Source of the DNA: an uncultured Dysgonomonas sp.
GTDB taxonomy: Bacteria; Bacteroidota; Bacteroidia; Bacteroidales; Dysgonomonadaceae
Reading direction: 5' to 3'
Assembly: GCF_934668725.1 (NCBI RefSeq)
Contig: NZ_CAKUOF010000004.1
Location: 1-64,000 of the forward strand
Length of the DNA: 64,000 bases
In this document: positions 41,751 to 50,278 of the stretch, in pieces
Numbering within the stretch: the first letter of the stretch is position 1
How the letters are laid out: each line of letters begins with the position of its first letter
Translations under genes and position numbers: made by a program
The notes under the pieces: model-generated
Told to the model about the DNA's origin: nothing
The model's database searches: none
Seen by the model: only the letters and a program-made list of their open reading frames with translations

Positions 41751-42077
41751 ATGTCAAAGAAAGAATTAACAGCAGATCAAGAGCAGCTTGCCCGTTTCGC
41801 AAAAGCTTTGGGACATCCTATCCGTATCGCTATTCTAGAAATGTTGGCGAATCAATCATGTTGTTATCACGGTGATATGTCGGAGATACTTCCCATTGCC
41901 AAAAGTACTCTTTCCCAGCATTTAAACGAGTTGAAAGATGCAGGTCTTATTCAGGGTACAATTACATTGCCGACAGTCAGATATTGTATAAACGAAGAAA
42001 ATTGGCAGAAAGCAAGAAGAATGTTTTCTGTATTTTTCATTGAAATCAATAACGAAGAAAGCTGCAACAACAAATAA
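41751..42077 (+). CDS. arsR: ArsR/SmtB-family arsenic-sensing repressor
   Basis: The 108-residue protein has a winged helix (LARFAKALGHPIRIAILEMLA, IAKSTLSQHLNELKDAGLIQG) and a metalloid site candidate QSCCYHGDM with Cys-Cys near the DNA-recognition helix. It would repress the ars operon in the absence of arsenite. It leads the operon; the operator at 41717-41732 overlaps its own promoter. Confidence 0.9.
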   Translation: MSKKELTADQEQLARFAKALGHPIRIAILEMLANQSCCYHGDMSEILPIAKSTLSQHLNELKDAGLIQGTITLPTVRYCINEENWQKARRMFSVFFIEINNEESCNNK

Positions 42078-42094
42078 AAAATTTATTTCCAAAG

Positions 42095-42110
42095 TTCGTG
42101 TTTTTGCGAA
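42095..42110. promoter_or_regulatory. second ArsR-type operator
   Basis: TTCGTGTTTTTGCGAA repeats the first operator with 14 of 16 bases the same, including the following A(A/C)TTGTA context. It lies between arsR and the acetyltransferase-reductase gene and contains TGTTTTTG, a weak -7 variant, suggesting a second controlled promoter. Confidence 0.65.
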
Positions 42111-42143
42111 TTGTATGTGTAATTACGAATTACTATATCATAT

Positions 42144-43067
42144 ATGAAAATTAGGAAAGTTAGATTAGACGATGCAAAAGGTATCTGCGATATTTACAAC
42201 TATTATGTAGAAAATACAGCTATCACTTTTGAGACGGCAGCCGTAAGCGAAAGCGAAATGCAGCAACGTATTAAAGGCTTTTTAGATGAAGGGTTTCCTT
42301 ACTATGTAGGAGAAATTAACGGCAAAATAGCAGGCTATTGTTGCCTGCATAACTGGAATAACCGTTGTGCCTATTCATCCACAAAAGAAGTAACCGTATA
42401 TTTAGACAAGGATATGCAGGGTAAAGGCATAGGGACAATCCTGTATCAGTATCTTTTCAAAGAAATATATAAAGACGAAGTACACACCCTGATAGCAGGA
42501 ATATGTGTTCCAAATGAAAGCAGTGTACGCCTGCATGAAAGATTCGGATTCAAACAAGCATCACACATGAAAGAAATAGGCTGGAAGTTCGACCAATGGC
42601 GTGATGTTGGACACTGGCAGCTTATCATAAACCAAATACCCCCTAAAATTCTTATCCTTTGTACCGGCAATAGCTGCCGTAGCCAAATGGCGCATGGTTT
42701 CCTACAATCTTTCAACCCTAAACTATTGGTCTATTCCGCAGGAACAAAAGCAAGCGGAAAAGTCAATCCCAAAGCAATAGACGTGATGCAGGATGCAGGA
42801 GTGAATATTTCTCACCATACGTCTAATAGTGTAAGCGAATACCTAAATGAACAGTGGGATTATGTGATTACCGTTTGCGGTGGTGCAAATGAAAGCTGTC
42901 CTACCTTTTCGGGAAAAGTAAAGAACCGTTTACATATCGGCTTTGATGATCCTTCCGAAGCAACGGGAACGCCCGAATTTATACAATCCGAATATATCCG
43001 GGTAAGAGATGAAATTAAAAAAGCATTTTACGAACTATATATAAACAAGATAAAAGGCTATGAGTAA
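42144..43067 (+). CDS. GNAT acetyltransferase-arsenate reductase fusion
   Basis: One frame joins two enzymes. Residues 1-165 are a GNAT domain of the phosphinothricin/ArsN type (VYLDKDMQGKGIGTILYQYLF with the acetyl-CoA loop). Residues 167-307 are a low-molecular-weight-phosphatase-type ArsC (KILILCTGNSCRSQMAHGFLQ, Cys173-x5-Arg179; later DDPSEATGTPE with the catalytic Asp). The first part may acetylate organoarsenicals; the second reduces arsenate to arsenite for export by the following pump. It overlaps the pump gene by 8 bases. Confidence 0.9.
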   Translation: MKIRKVRLDDAKGICDIYNYYVENTAITFETAAVSESEMQQRIKGFLDEGFPYYVGEINGKIAGYCCLHNWNNRCAYSSTKEVTVYLDKDMQGKGIGTILYQYLFKEIYKDEVHTLIAGICVPNESSVRLHERFGFKQASHMKEIGWKFDQWRDVGHWQLIINQIPPKILILCTGNSCRSQMAHGFLQSFNPKLLVYSAGTKASGKVNPKAIDVMQDAGVNISHHTSNSVSEYLNEQWDYVITVCGGANESCPTFSGKVKNRLHIGFDDPSEATGTPEFIQSEYIRVRDEIKKAFYELYINKIKGYE

Positions 43068-44094
43068 ACGAAAAATGAGTTTCTTGGATAAGAACTTAAC
43101 CCTTTGGATATTCCTTGCAATGGCTATTGGTGTAGGATTGGGGTATTTTGTACCTTCTTTCAGCAGCTATATAGATTCCATGTCAAGCGGTACAACAAAC
43201 ATACCTTTGGCAATTGGTCTTATCCTGATGATGTACCCACCACTGGCAAAAGTAGATTATAAGCAACTGCCGAAGGTATTTTCTAACGTAAAGATATTAT
43301 CCATTTCGTTAATCCTGAATTGGATTATCGGACCCGTATTAATGTTTTTACTTGCTATTCTATTTTTACACGATTATCCCGAATATATGGTCGGTGTTAT
43401 CCTGATAGGTCTTGCAAGATGTATCGCAATGGTGCTTGTCTGGAACGATCTGGCAGAAGGCAATACTGAATACGGTGCGGGGCTTGTTGCACTGAACAGT
43501 ATCTTTCAGGTGTTCTTTTACAGTTTTTATGCGTGGATATTCGTAACCAAACTACCACCGTTATTTGGTTTTGAAGGTGCGATAGTGGATATATCCATAG
43601 GTAAGATAGCAGAAACAGTCGCTATCTATTTAGGTATTCCTTTTCTCATGGGGATTCTTAGCCGTTTGATATTTGTTCAATTCAAAGGTGAACAATGGTA
43701 TAAAGAAAAATTTATCCCTGCCATATCGCCAATTACCCTGATAGCATTATTATTTACTATTGTATTAATGTTCAGCTTAAAAGGAGAGCTTATTGTACAA
43801 ATACCGTTAGATGTGGTGCGCATCGCAATACCGCTACTTATCTATTTCGTGGTAATGTTTTTCCTGAGCTTCTTTGCAGGCAAATTAATGGGTGCATCTT
43901 ATGATAAAAACGCTTCGATAGCTTTCACAGCCACAGGCAACAACTTTGAACTGGCTATTGCAGTCGCTATCGGTGTATTTGGCTTACATAGCGGACAAGC
44001 CTTTGCAGGCGTAGTAGGTCCGCTAGTCGAAGTGCCTGTACTTATCTTATTGGTAAATATAGCCTTCTGGCTGAAACGAAAATATTACAAGTAA
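43060..44094 (+). CDS. ACR3-type arsenite efflux permease
   Basis: The 344-residue protein has ten hydrophobic segments with ACR3 signatures: LTLWIFLAMAIGVGLGYFVP, PLAIGLILMMYPPLAKVDY, GLARCIAMVLVWNDLAEGN (with the conserved Cys) and FTATGNNFELAIAVAIGVFG. It exports arsenite across the inner membrane. It belongs to the ACR3 family rather than ArsB despite the common arsB name. Translation is coupled to the upstream fusion gene. Confidence 0.95.
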   Translation: MSKRKMSFLDKNLTLWIFLAMAIGVGLGYFVPSFSSYIDSMSSGTTNIPLAIGLILMMYPPLAKVDYKQLPKVFSNVKILSISLILNWIIGPVLMFLLAILFLHDYPEYMVGVILIGLARCIAMVLVWNDLAEGNTEYGAGLVALNSIFQVFFYSFYAWIFVTKLPPLFGFEGAIVDISIGKIAETVAIYLGIPFLMGILSRLIFVQFKGEQWYKEKFIPAISPITLIALLFTIVLMFSLKGELIVQIPLDVVRIAIPLLIYFVVMFFLSFFAGKLMGASYDKNASIAFTATGNNFELAIAVAIGVFGLHSGQAFAGVVGPLVEVPVLILLVNIAFWLKRKYYK

Positions 44095-44170
44095 ATATCA
44101 TTTAAAAACTATTTTACAAAGAAAACCCTTGAGGAAACCTACTCAGTCAACAATATTAAACAGAACAGAT

Positions 44171-45202
44171 ATGGAAATAATAGTTTTAGATACAGGCTGT
44201 ACCAAATGTAAAAATGTTTATACAATAATTGAGAAAGTTGTAAACGAGGCGGATGTAAATGCAACTGTCCGCAAGGAAGAAGATAGAATGAAAATTTTGG
44301 AATACAATGTAATGAGTACTCCTGCGGTAGTGATAAACGGTGAAGTCTATTTTCAAGGGCGTGTTCCATCTGAAAAGGAATTAAAAGAACTCCTATCTGC
44401 TAATAACAAGGACGATCTCAAAGAACTGGTGAAACAACGTTATAATGAAGTGGCACTACTCAGTACCTCCGAAGCAGACAAATGTTGCTGTAACCCTGCT
44501 GCTCCCTCAAAAAAGATATTTACTATTATGAGTGAGGATTACAGTAAACTGAAAGGCTATGAGCCGGATGCAGACTTGGGCGTCGGCTGTGGCTTGCCAA
44601 CGCAACATGCAGGTATTAAGGAAGGCGATATCGTTGTCGATTTGGGTTCGGGTGCCGGAAACGATTGTTTTATTGCCCGTGAGGAAGTCGGTGAAAGAGG
44701 GAGAGTTATCGGGATTGACTTCTCGCCGAATATGCTTGAAAAAGCCCGCAAGAATGCAGAGAAACGAGGTTTTAAGAATGTTGAATTTATGGAGGGCGAT
44801 ATTGAGAATATGCCATTACCCGATAATGCAGTGGACGTAGTAGTAAGCAATTGTGTTTTAAATCTTTTACCTCAAAAGAATAAGATTTTTAAAGAAATAT
44901 ATCGTGTTTTAAAACCCGGAGCACATTTTTGTATATCTGATGTCGTACTTAACGGAGTATTCCCGAAAGAGTTTACTGACAATGCTTCTATGTATGCCGG
45001 TTGTATAGCCAGTGCCATACAGCGAGAAGATTATCTTGGTGAGATTGAAAAGGCAGGATTTAAGGATATAAATGTCGCTCGTACCAAAATAATCATTATT
45101 CCCGATGATGTATTGGAGGAACATTTGGATAAAGCGACAATACAAAAGTACAAAACTGGTAATGTGGGTATTTATTCGATTACAGTTACTGGAGTGAAGT
45201 AA
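44171..45202 (+). CDS. arsM: thioredoxin-like domain fused to arsenite methyltransferase ArsM
   Basis: The start is ATG 44171 (MEIIVLDTGCTKCKN); earlier codons are a poor leader. Residues 1-75 are a small thioredoxin fold (Cys10-x2-Cys13, cis-Pro in STPAVVING). Residues 115-343 are a SAM methyltransferase of the ArsM type: DLGSGAGND, DFSPNMLEKA, Cys140 in VGCGLPT and Cys228 in SNCVLNL, with CCC at 105-107. ArsM uses thiols to methylate arsenite, so the fused domain may supply or recycle reductant. It is the last gene of the operon. Confidence 0.9.
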   Translation: MEIIVLDTGCTKCKNVYTIIEKVVNEADVNATVRKEEDRMKILEYNVMSTPAVVINGEVYFQGRVPSEKELKELLSANNKDDLKELVKQRYNEVALLSTSEADKCCCNPAAPSKKIFTIMSEDYSKLKGYEPDADLGVGCGLPTQHAGIKEGDIVVDLGSGAGNDCFIAREEVGERGRVIGIDFSPNMLEKARKNAEKRGFKNVEFMEGDIENMPLPDNAVDVVVSNCVLNLLPQKNKIFKEIYRVLKPGAHFCISDVVLNGVFPKEFTDNASMYAGCIASAIQREDYLGEIEKAGFKDINVARTKIIIIPDDVLEEHLDKATIQKYKTGNVGIYSITVTGVK

Positions 45203-45301
45203 TTATAAGATTTAGAAGGGTCTCATTTTAGGCTTAGTGACCATGTGTTGAAAAAAATAGAGCTCAATACCAAGTTTCGGTTTGTGAGAGAGGTAAAGAA
45301 A

Positions 45302-45337
45302 AAATCCCCTGTAAATTATTATTTTACAAGGGGATTT
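45302..45337. terminator. intrinsic terminator, bidirectional
   Basis: AAATCCCCTGTAAA and TTTACAAGGGGATTT form a long stem around a 7-base loop between arsM and the convergent tRNA-Cys gene; A and T runs flank both sides. Confidence 0.85.
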
Positions 45338-45350
45338 AAATATTACTCTG

Positions 45351-45421
45351 AGGTTCCTGGCGGATTCGAACCGCCGTAGACGGTTTTGCAGACCGGTGCC
45401 TAGCCACTCGGCCAAGGAACC
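45351..45421 (-). tRNA. tRNA-Cys(GCA)
   Basis: On the minus strand: acceptor GGTTCCT/AGGAACC, D arm with GAGTGGCTAGGC, anticodon loop CTGCAAA with anticodon GCA, T arm GGCGGTTCGAATCCGCC, discriminator T. All arms pair. CCA is not encoded. Confidence 0.95.
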
Positions 45422-45509
45422 AATTTGGGGCTTAGCGAGTGCAAATATAAGCCAATATCTTGATTTAGCCAAAACAATTTGCCGATTTTAGCCCAAAGTT
45501 TTCAAAATG

Positions 45510-46625
45510 TTAAATAACGCCCTTTGTACTAGGTAGTTCGTAATTGAATATATCTCGTTGCTTGGCCATTTTTATAGATCTGGCAAGAGCTTTGAAGATA
45601 CCTTCTATTTTATGATGCTCATTTGTTCCCTCTGCTTTTATATTCAGATTCATTTTTGCAGCATCACTTAAAGATTTGAAAAAGTGGAAAAACATTTCTG
45701 TAGGCATATCACCCACTTTTTCACGTTTAAAATCAGCATCCCATACTAGCCAAGGCCTTCCTCCGAAGTCAATAGCTACGGTACATAAGCAGTCATCCAT
45801 CGGAAGGCAATAACCATAGCGTTCTATACCTCTTTTGTCTCCCAAAGCCTTAGCAATAGCTTCACCTAAAGCGATGGCTGTATCTTCTATGGTGTGATGT
45901 TCATCCACATTCAAATCGCCATTGACTTTTATCGTAAGGTCTGTATTCGAATGCTTGCCAATCTGCTCAAGCATATGATCAAAGAAAGATAATCCTGTAT
46001 GGATATCGCACGTACCTTTACCATCTAAATTTAAAGATACGTATATATCTGTCTCTTTTGTTGTACGCTTTATCTCCGCTTTACGTTCGCCGGCGAAAAG
46101 AAACTCACTTATAGTATCCCAATCTTCGGTTTGCAATGCACAATATTCTTTTAGTTCCGTAGGAAGCTCAGTATCTTTTTTTAAAAAGATGCCTCTGCAG
46201 CCTAAATTTTTGGCTAATTCAATATCACTGAGTCTATCTCCGATAACAAAAGAATTTTGTAAGTCATATTCCCCCGAAAGATATTTAGTAAGCATACCTG
46301 TGCGTGGTTTACGAGTTGGGGCATTGTCTTCGGGGAAGCTTCTGTCGATTAGAATATCACTAAAAATGATACTTTCACCTTCCAGCGTCTTTAACATTTT
46401 ATTATGAGCCGGCCAAAATGTATTTTCAGGAAAAGAAGATGTACCTAATCCATCTTGATTGGTAACCATTACAAATTCAAAATCCAGATTTTTTTGTATG
46501 AAAAACAGATTCCGAATAACTTTCGGATAAAATTCCAGTTTCTCAAGGCTGTCCAGTTGATAATCGATAGGAGGTTCTATTACGATTGTTCCGTCTCGAT
46601 CTATGAATAGGGCTTTTTTCTTCAT
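45510..46625 (-). CDS. hisB: bifunctional histidinol-phosphatase/imidazoleglycerol-phosphate dehydratase
   Basis: The 371-residue enzyme joins an N-terminal HAD phosphatase (FIDRDGTIV, later VIGDRLSDIELAKNLGC) with IGPD (VDEHHTIEDTAIALGEA and NEHHKIEGIFKALARS, the manganese-binding HxxHH-type repeats). The two activities perform steps six and eight of histidine synthesis. It is the last his gene in the operon and reads leftward. Confidence 0.95.
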   Translation of the reverse strand: MKKKALFIDRDGTIVIEPPIDYQLDSLEKLEFYPKVIRNLFFIQKNLDFEFVMVTNQDGLGTSSFPENTFWPAHNKMLKTLEGESIIFSDILIDRSFPEDNAPTRKPRTGMLTKYLSGEYDLQNSFVIGDRLSDIELAKNLGCRGIFLKKDTELPTELKEYCALQTEDWDTISEFLFAGERKAEIKRTTKETDIYVSLNLDGKGTCDIHTGLSFFDHMLEQIGKHSNTDLTIKVNGDLNVDEHHTIEDTAIALGEAIAKALGDKRGIERYGYCLPMDDCLCTVAIDFGGRPWLVWDADFKREKVGDMPTEMFFHFFKSLSDAAKMNLNIKAEGTNEHHKIEGIFKALARSIKMAKQRDIFNYELPSTKGVI

Positions 46626-46688
46626 CAGTAAGTATATAAAAGTATTTAATGATCTATTTCGAATTTATAACAGTCTATTGTTGCGATG

Positions 46689-46720
46689 CTTGCCAAGGTT
46701 TTAAATAGGTCTTAGACCTT
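46689..46720 (+). repeat. interspersed palindrome with arm
   Basis: CTTGCCAAGGTTTTAAAT followed by AGGTCTTAGACCTT at 46707-46720, between hisB and the SPFH gene; the arm is a degenerate form of CCAAAGCAATAAA. Confidence 0.65.
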
Positions 46721-46721
46721 A

Positions 46722-47570
46722 TTATTCAGTTATATTTTTATAAATTTTAGGAGTCTCTCCATATACAGGTAATTTTCCATCCCATTTTTCGATGAACATT
46801 TTTTGAATGGCAAGAGACGTTATCGCAGAATTCTTTAATGAGTCTTCTCTGCTTTTGGTTCTAGCTTCCAATAGTGCAATCTGAGCTTCTGCTTCTGCCT
46901 GCTTTATTTTGTCCTCAGCTAAAATTGCATTTTGAAGCACTTGACTGCGAAGAGCGATAATATCTTTTATCTTTTGAGGTATCTGTAAATTCGAATTGGT
47001 ATTTTTCAGAATCAATCCGATTTCACCCATTTTAGACGATAGTATATTGCCAACCAGAGTTTCAAAACTATTTTTATTGCTGACAAGTGAATCTGAACTG
47101 AAAACTCCTGCCGCTTGTGCATATGAGTGAGCAACTATTTCTTTGAGGTAGTTATTGTTTACTTCAGATAAAGATTGATTATTACTTTTGTAAAGCAGTT
47201 CGACTTTAGACTGATCCAACTGATATGATACTCTTGGTGTTACAATAAACTCAGTGCCATCCAGTGCATTTACCCTGATAGAATCGTAAGCGACTGTTTG
47301 GATGGTAGTAGGGTATATTGTTATCTCGGTATACATAGGCATAAAGACTACATAGCCTTTTACTACTTTAGAGTTATAATCAACTGTGTTATCCAAAGGG
47401 TTTCCTATACTCGATTGTACACCGATATATCCGGATTGAATATGTTTTATCTGCATGAAGAATTTACTGAATACTCCACCTATTACTAGTATAAGGAATA
47501 AAACAAGTAAGAACTTCCACTTTTTATTACCCTTCTTTTTCTTTTTATCTTCTTCTATTTCTATCGGCAT
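46722..47570 (-). CDS. SPFH/band-7 domain membrane protein
   Basis: A 282-residue protein: basic N-terminus, one membrane helix (FLLVLFLILVIGGVFSKFF), SPFH domain about 45-210 (GYIGVQSSIGNPLD, VNALDGTEFIVTPRVSYQL) and a coiled coil (AILAEDKIKQAEAEAQIALLEARTKS). Such proteins form ring assemblies that organise membrane or regulate proteases. Placement among his genes is probably operon sharing rather than pathway function. Confidence 0.8.
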   Translation of the reverse strand: MPIEIEEDKKKKKGNKKWKFLLVLFLILVIGGVFSKFFMQIKHIQSGYIGVQSSIGNPLDNTVDYNSKVVKGYVVFMPMYTEITIYPTTIQTVAYDSIRVNALDGTEFIVTPRVSYQLDQSKVELLYKSNNQSLSEVNNNYLKEIVAHSYAQAAGVFSSDSLVSNKNSFETLVGNILSSKMGEIGLILKNTNSNLQIPQKIKDIIALRSQVLQNAILAEDKIKQAEAEAQIALLEARTKSREDSLKNSAITSLAIQKMFIEKWDGKLPVYGETPKIYKNITE

Positions 47571-47630
47571 ATTGAGTAAGGTAAAATATTTAACGCTATA
47601 TTGAAGCTATAACTAATGATAGTTGCTTTA

Positions 47631-47666
47631 CTTTCCAAAGCAATAAAAAGTATTGTAACCTTAAAT
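47631..47666 (+). repeat. diverged copy of the interspersed repeat
   Basis: CTTTCCAAAGCAATAAA is a perfect arm, but the palindrome has decayed to AAGTATTGTAACCTTAA. It lies between the SPFH and hisC genes. Confidence 0.55.
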
Positions 47667-48689
47667 TGATTTTAGTGCACTGATCAATTTGTTATTTTCT
47701 TCTTTAGTTCCAATGGTTATTCGCAGACACCCATTGCAGAGAGATACAGTATTTCTATTACGTATGATAATACCTTGATCTACCAATTTATTATAGGTAT
47801 TATTGGCATTGGGAACTTTTACCAATATAAAGTTGGCATCCGAAGGATATATCTTTTCTATAAATGAGATTTTTAATAATTCCTGTACAAGATAAACTCT
47901 TTGAGCAAGGAGGGTTTTTACCCATTCCTCTTTCAGTTGTATTTTATCTAGTTCGGATTGTACAAAGTTTTGGGTCAGTATATTTATATTATAAGGATAT
48001 TTCACCTTGTTAAATAAGCTGATTATTTCGGGTGAAGCAAATGCCATTCCCAATCGTACTGCTGCTATTCCCCATGCTTTAGAGAATGTCTGTAGAATTA
48101 CAAGGTTAGGGTATTTATCTAATTGCGATACCCAGCTTGCTTCGGGGGCAAAGTCTATATAGGCTTCATCTAAAACTACTATTCCTGAAAAACCTTGAAT
48201 AATCTTTAAGACTTCTTCTTTATTCAATAAGTTGCCCGAAGGGTTATTCGGAGAACAAAGAAATATAATTTTGCTTTTGTCATCAGTAGCTTTTAGAACA
48301 GCGTCTGCATCCAGAATGAAATTATCTTTAAGCAATACCGATCGGTATTCGACATTGTTGATATCGGCACATACTTTATACATTCCATACGTGGGATCGA
48401 TGGCAACAATATTGTCAACAGTCGGTTCGCAAAAAATACGTATAACAATATCGATAGGTTCGTCGCTACCGTTACCAAAAAATATCTTTTGGATATTGAC
48501 TTGCTTTATTTCGGATACTTTTTCTTTTAGCTTCCATTGTAAAGGATCGGGATAGCGGTTATAAGGACCATTAAGGGGATTCTCATTTGCATCAAGATAA
48601 ACGGATGCTTCTCCCTTGAATTCATCTCTGGCAGAAGAATACGCTTTCAGATTCCATATGTTTTTGCGAACTAACTGTTGTAGATTCAT
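47661..48689 (-). CDS. hisC: histidinol-phosphate aminotransferase
   Basis: The 342-residue aminotransferase has YLDANENPLNGPYNRYPDPLQ, FGNGSDEPIDIVIR, CSPNNPSGN, LDEAYIDFA and QTFSKAWGIAAVRLG with the PLP Lys. It converts imidazole-acetol phosphate to histidinol phosphate. It is in the his operon after hisD and four unrelated genes. Confidence 0.95.
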   Translation of the reverse strand: MNLQQLVRKNIWNLKAYSSARDEFKGEASVYLDANENPLNGPYNRYPDPLQWKLKEKVSEIKQVNIQKIFFGNGSDEPIDIVIRIFCEPTVDNIVAIDPTYGMYKVCADINNVEYRSVLLKDNFILDADAVLKATDDKSKIIFLCSPNNPSGNLLNKEEVLKIIQGFSGIVVLDEAYIDFAPEASWVSQLDKYPNLVILQTFSKAWGIAAVRLGMAFASPEIISLFNKVKYPYNINILTQNFVQSELDKIQLKEEWVKTLLAQRVYLVQELLKISFIEKIYPSDANFILVKVPNANNTYNKLVDQGIIIRNRNTVSLCNGCLRITIGTKEENNKLISALKSI

Positions 48690-48720
48690 TATTCTAAAAA
48701 TAAAAAGTTTACCAATTAAT

Positions 48721-48735
48721 AAGGTCGACGACCTT
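48721..48735. repeat. AAGGTCGACGACCTT palindrome
   Basis: A 15-bp near-perfect palindrome variant of the interspersed element; it overlaps the stop of the DJ-1-like gene. ACCAATTAAT precedes it, a weak form of the arm. Confidence 0.65.
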
Positions 48736-49312
48736 AGATTGAAATTTTAACGCCTAACAATTTATAAAATTCAGCCAATATAGCTTGATGTCCCGGCCAT
48801 GCTGGTGATGTTGTTAAGTTTCCGTCTGTAATAGCTTCCGCAGGGGCAATATTTTTATATATACCTCCGGCTAAATCGACTTCGGGAGCTACGGCTGCAT
48901 AACAAGTTAAAGTTCTGCCCGATACAACCTTTGCAGCAGTTAATACCTGAATACCATGACAGATTGCAGCAACAGGTAAGTTTTTATCGAAGAAGTACCG
49001 TGTGTAGTCCAATACTTTTTTATTTAGCCGGATATATTCGGGAGCTCTTCCTCCTGTTATGTATAATCCGCAATACTCTTCGAGTCTTACGTCATCGAAA
49101 TTTTTAGTGATAACAAAGTTATGTCCTCTTAATTCGATATAAGTTTGATAATCAGTAAAATCATGTATGGCTGTAGTAATCGTATCTCCTGTTTTCTTAT
49201 CAGGGCAAACTACATCTACATGAAAACCTAGAGATTCTAACGCTTGGTATGGAACCATCAACTCATAATCTTCGACGAAATCGCCTGCTAACATTAAAAT
49301 TTTCTTGATCAT
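48734..49312 (-). CDS. DJ-1/PfpI-family protein
   Basis: The 192-residue protein has LMLAGDFVEDYELMVPYQAL, YITGGRAPEYIR and VAAICHGIQVLTAA, where the Cys in AICHG is the nucleophile elbow typical of DJ-1/PfpI proteins (glyoxalase, deglycase or protease-like activities are reported in the family). Function here is unknown; it may protect against reactive aldehydes. Confidence 0.85.
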   Translation of the reverse strand: MIKKILMLAGDFVEDYELMVPYQALESLGFHVDVVCPDKKTGDTITTAIHDFTDYQTYIELRGHNFVITKNFDDVRLEEYCGLYITGGRAPEYIRLNKKVLDYTRYFFDKNLPVAAICHGIQVLTAAKVVSGRTLTCYAAVAPEVDLAGGIYKNIAPAEAITDGNLTTSPAWPGHQAILAEFYKLLGVKISI

Positions 49313-49353
49313 AGCTGTAATGTTTAAAAGTTAAGTTATTTCAACTTTTGTTT

Positions 49354-49369
49354 AAGGTGTTGAGACCTT
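49354..49369. repeat. imperfect copy of the interspersed palindrome
   Basis: AAGGTGTTGAGACCTT, one base longer in the centre, between the cupin and DJ-1 genes. Confidence 0.5.
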
Positions 49370-49833
49370 TATTTTGCTTCGTAGGTAGTAACTACAAATA
49401 TAATGAGAGGTTCGTTTCCTGTATTAATAATAGAGTGATAGTTGTTATCTCCCTGAATACAGGTTACATTTCCTTTCTTTAAGTCAAATTTTCGTGTTAT
49501 ATTATCTTCGCCAATACGTTCGATGTATTCGCCTTTGCCATGTACTAATACGTATAGCTCTTGTTCTTTTTTGCTTCCATGCTCATGAAATCCGGCTTGG
49601 TCGCCATTGTTCATCAATACCATGTAAACACCGATACGGTTATTGACTAATTCATCTTTTTCGAAAAGAGAAAGCATATATACTACACCATTCCCACCAT
49701 ACATCGGGTCTCTTTTTTCGACATCTATTACCTGTCTTTGAGGTTTACCAAAAGGTGTCAGTGTGATATCTATATATTTCGAAACAGTATCTAGTACTTG
49801 TTTTTTTTCAGTTTCCCAGTTATTATTTTCCAT
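49369..49833 (-). CDS. cupin-domain protein
   Basis: A 154-residue protein with a single cupin barrel: MNNGDQAGFHEHGSKKEQELYVLVHGKGEYIE, metal ligands His-x-His and Glu, then GDNNYHSIINTG with the last His. It may bind a small ligand or metal; no substrate suggested. Its start overlaps the end of the neighbouring acetyltransferase gene by 11 bases. Confidence 0.8.
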   Translation of the reverse strand: MENNNWETEKKQVLDTVSKYIDITLTPFGKPQRQVIDVEKRDPMYGGNGVVYMLSLFEKDELVNNRIGVYMVLMNNGDQAGFHEHGSKKEQELYVLVHGKGEYIERIGEDNITRKFDLKKGNVTCIQGDNNYHSIINTGNEPLIIFVVTTYEAK

Positions 49834-50278
49834 TTATTGTATTTTTTTGTATCAAATTCTTCTCCATTTCATAATGAGGAATATCTACCTCAATAAATTC
49901 GTCACCTATTATCCAATAGCCAAGCTTTTCATAAAAAGGTACAACTGTTTTGCGGGCATGAAGAGTTATTTTGTTAAAACCATTATCCGCCGCTGTTTGT
50001 TCTGCAAAGTCAATAAGCATTTTACCAATACCTTTGCCCTGATAATCGTCAGCAACAGCCATTTGCCTGAGCTGAATAATATGATTATCAATTGGAGTAA
50101 GTATGCAAGCCCCTATGGTCTTGTTGTCCTCTTTACATACGCATAGGTTATCGGATTTCTCTTTGGCTAAATACTCTTTCGAGAAATCAAGTCCAAGAGG
50201 CTTACGTAATATTTGATAACGTAATTCTACCATTTCGGAGTATTCCTTACTACCGTATGTTATCAGCTTAAATCTCAT
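49823..50278 (-). CDS. GNAT N-acetyltransferase
   Basis: A 151-residue GNAT protein: LRQMAVADDYQGKGIGKMLIDFAEQTA holds the acetyl-CoA QxxGxG loop, followed by KITLHARKTVVPFYEKLGYW. Substrate unknown. Its ATG overlaps the hisD stop, so it is translated with the his operon. Confidence 0.85.
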   Translation of the reverse strand: MRFKLITYGSKEYSEMVELRYQILRKPLGLDFSKEYLAKEKSDNLCVCKEDNKTIGACILTPIDNHIIQLRQMAVADDYQGKGIGKMLIDFAEQTAADNGFNKITLHARKTVVPFYEKLGYWIIGDEFIEVDIPHYEMEKNLIQKNTINGK

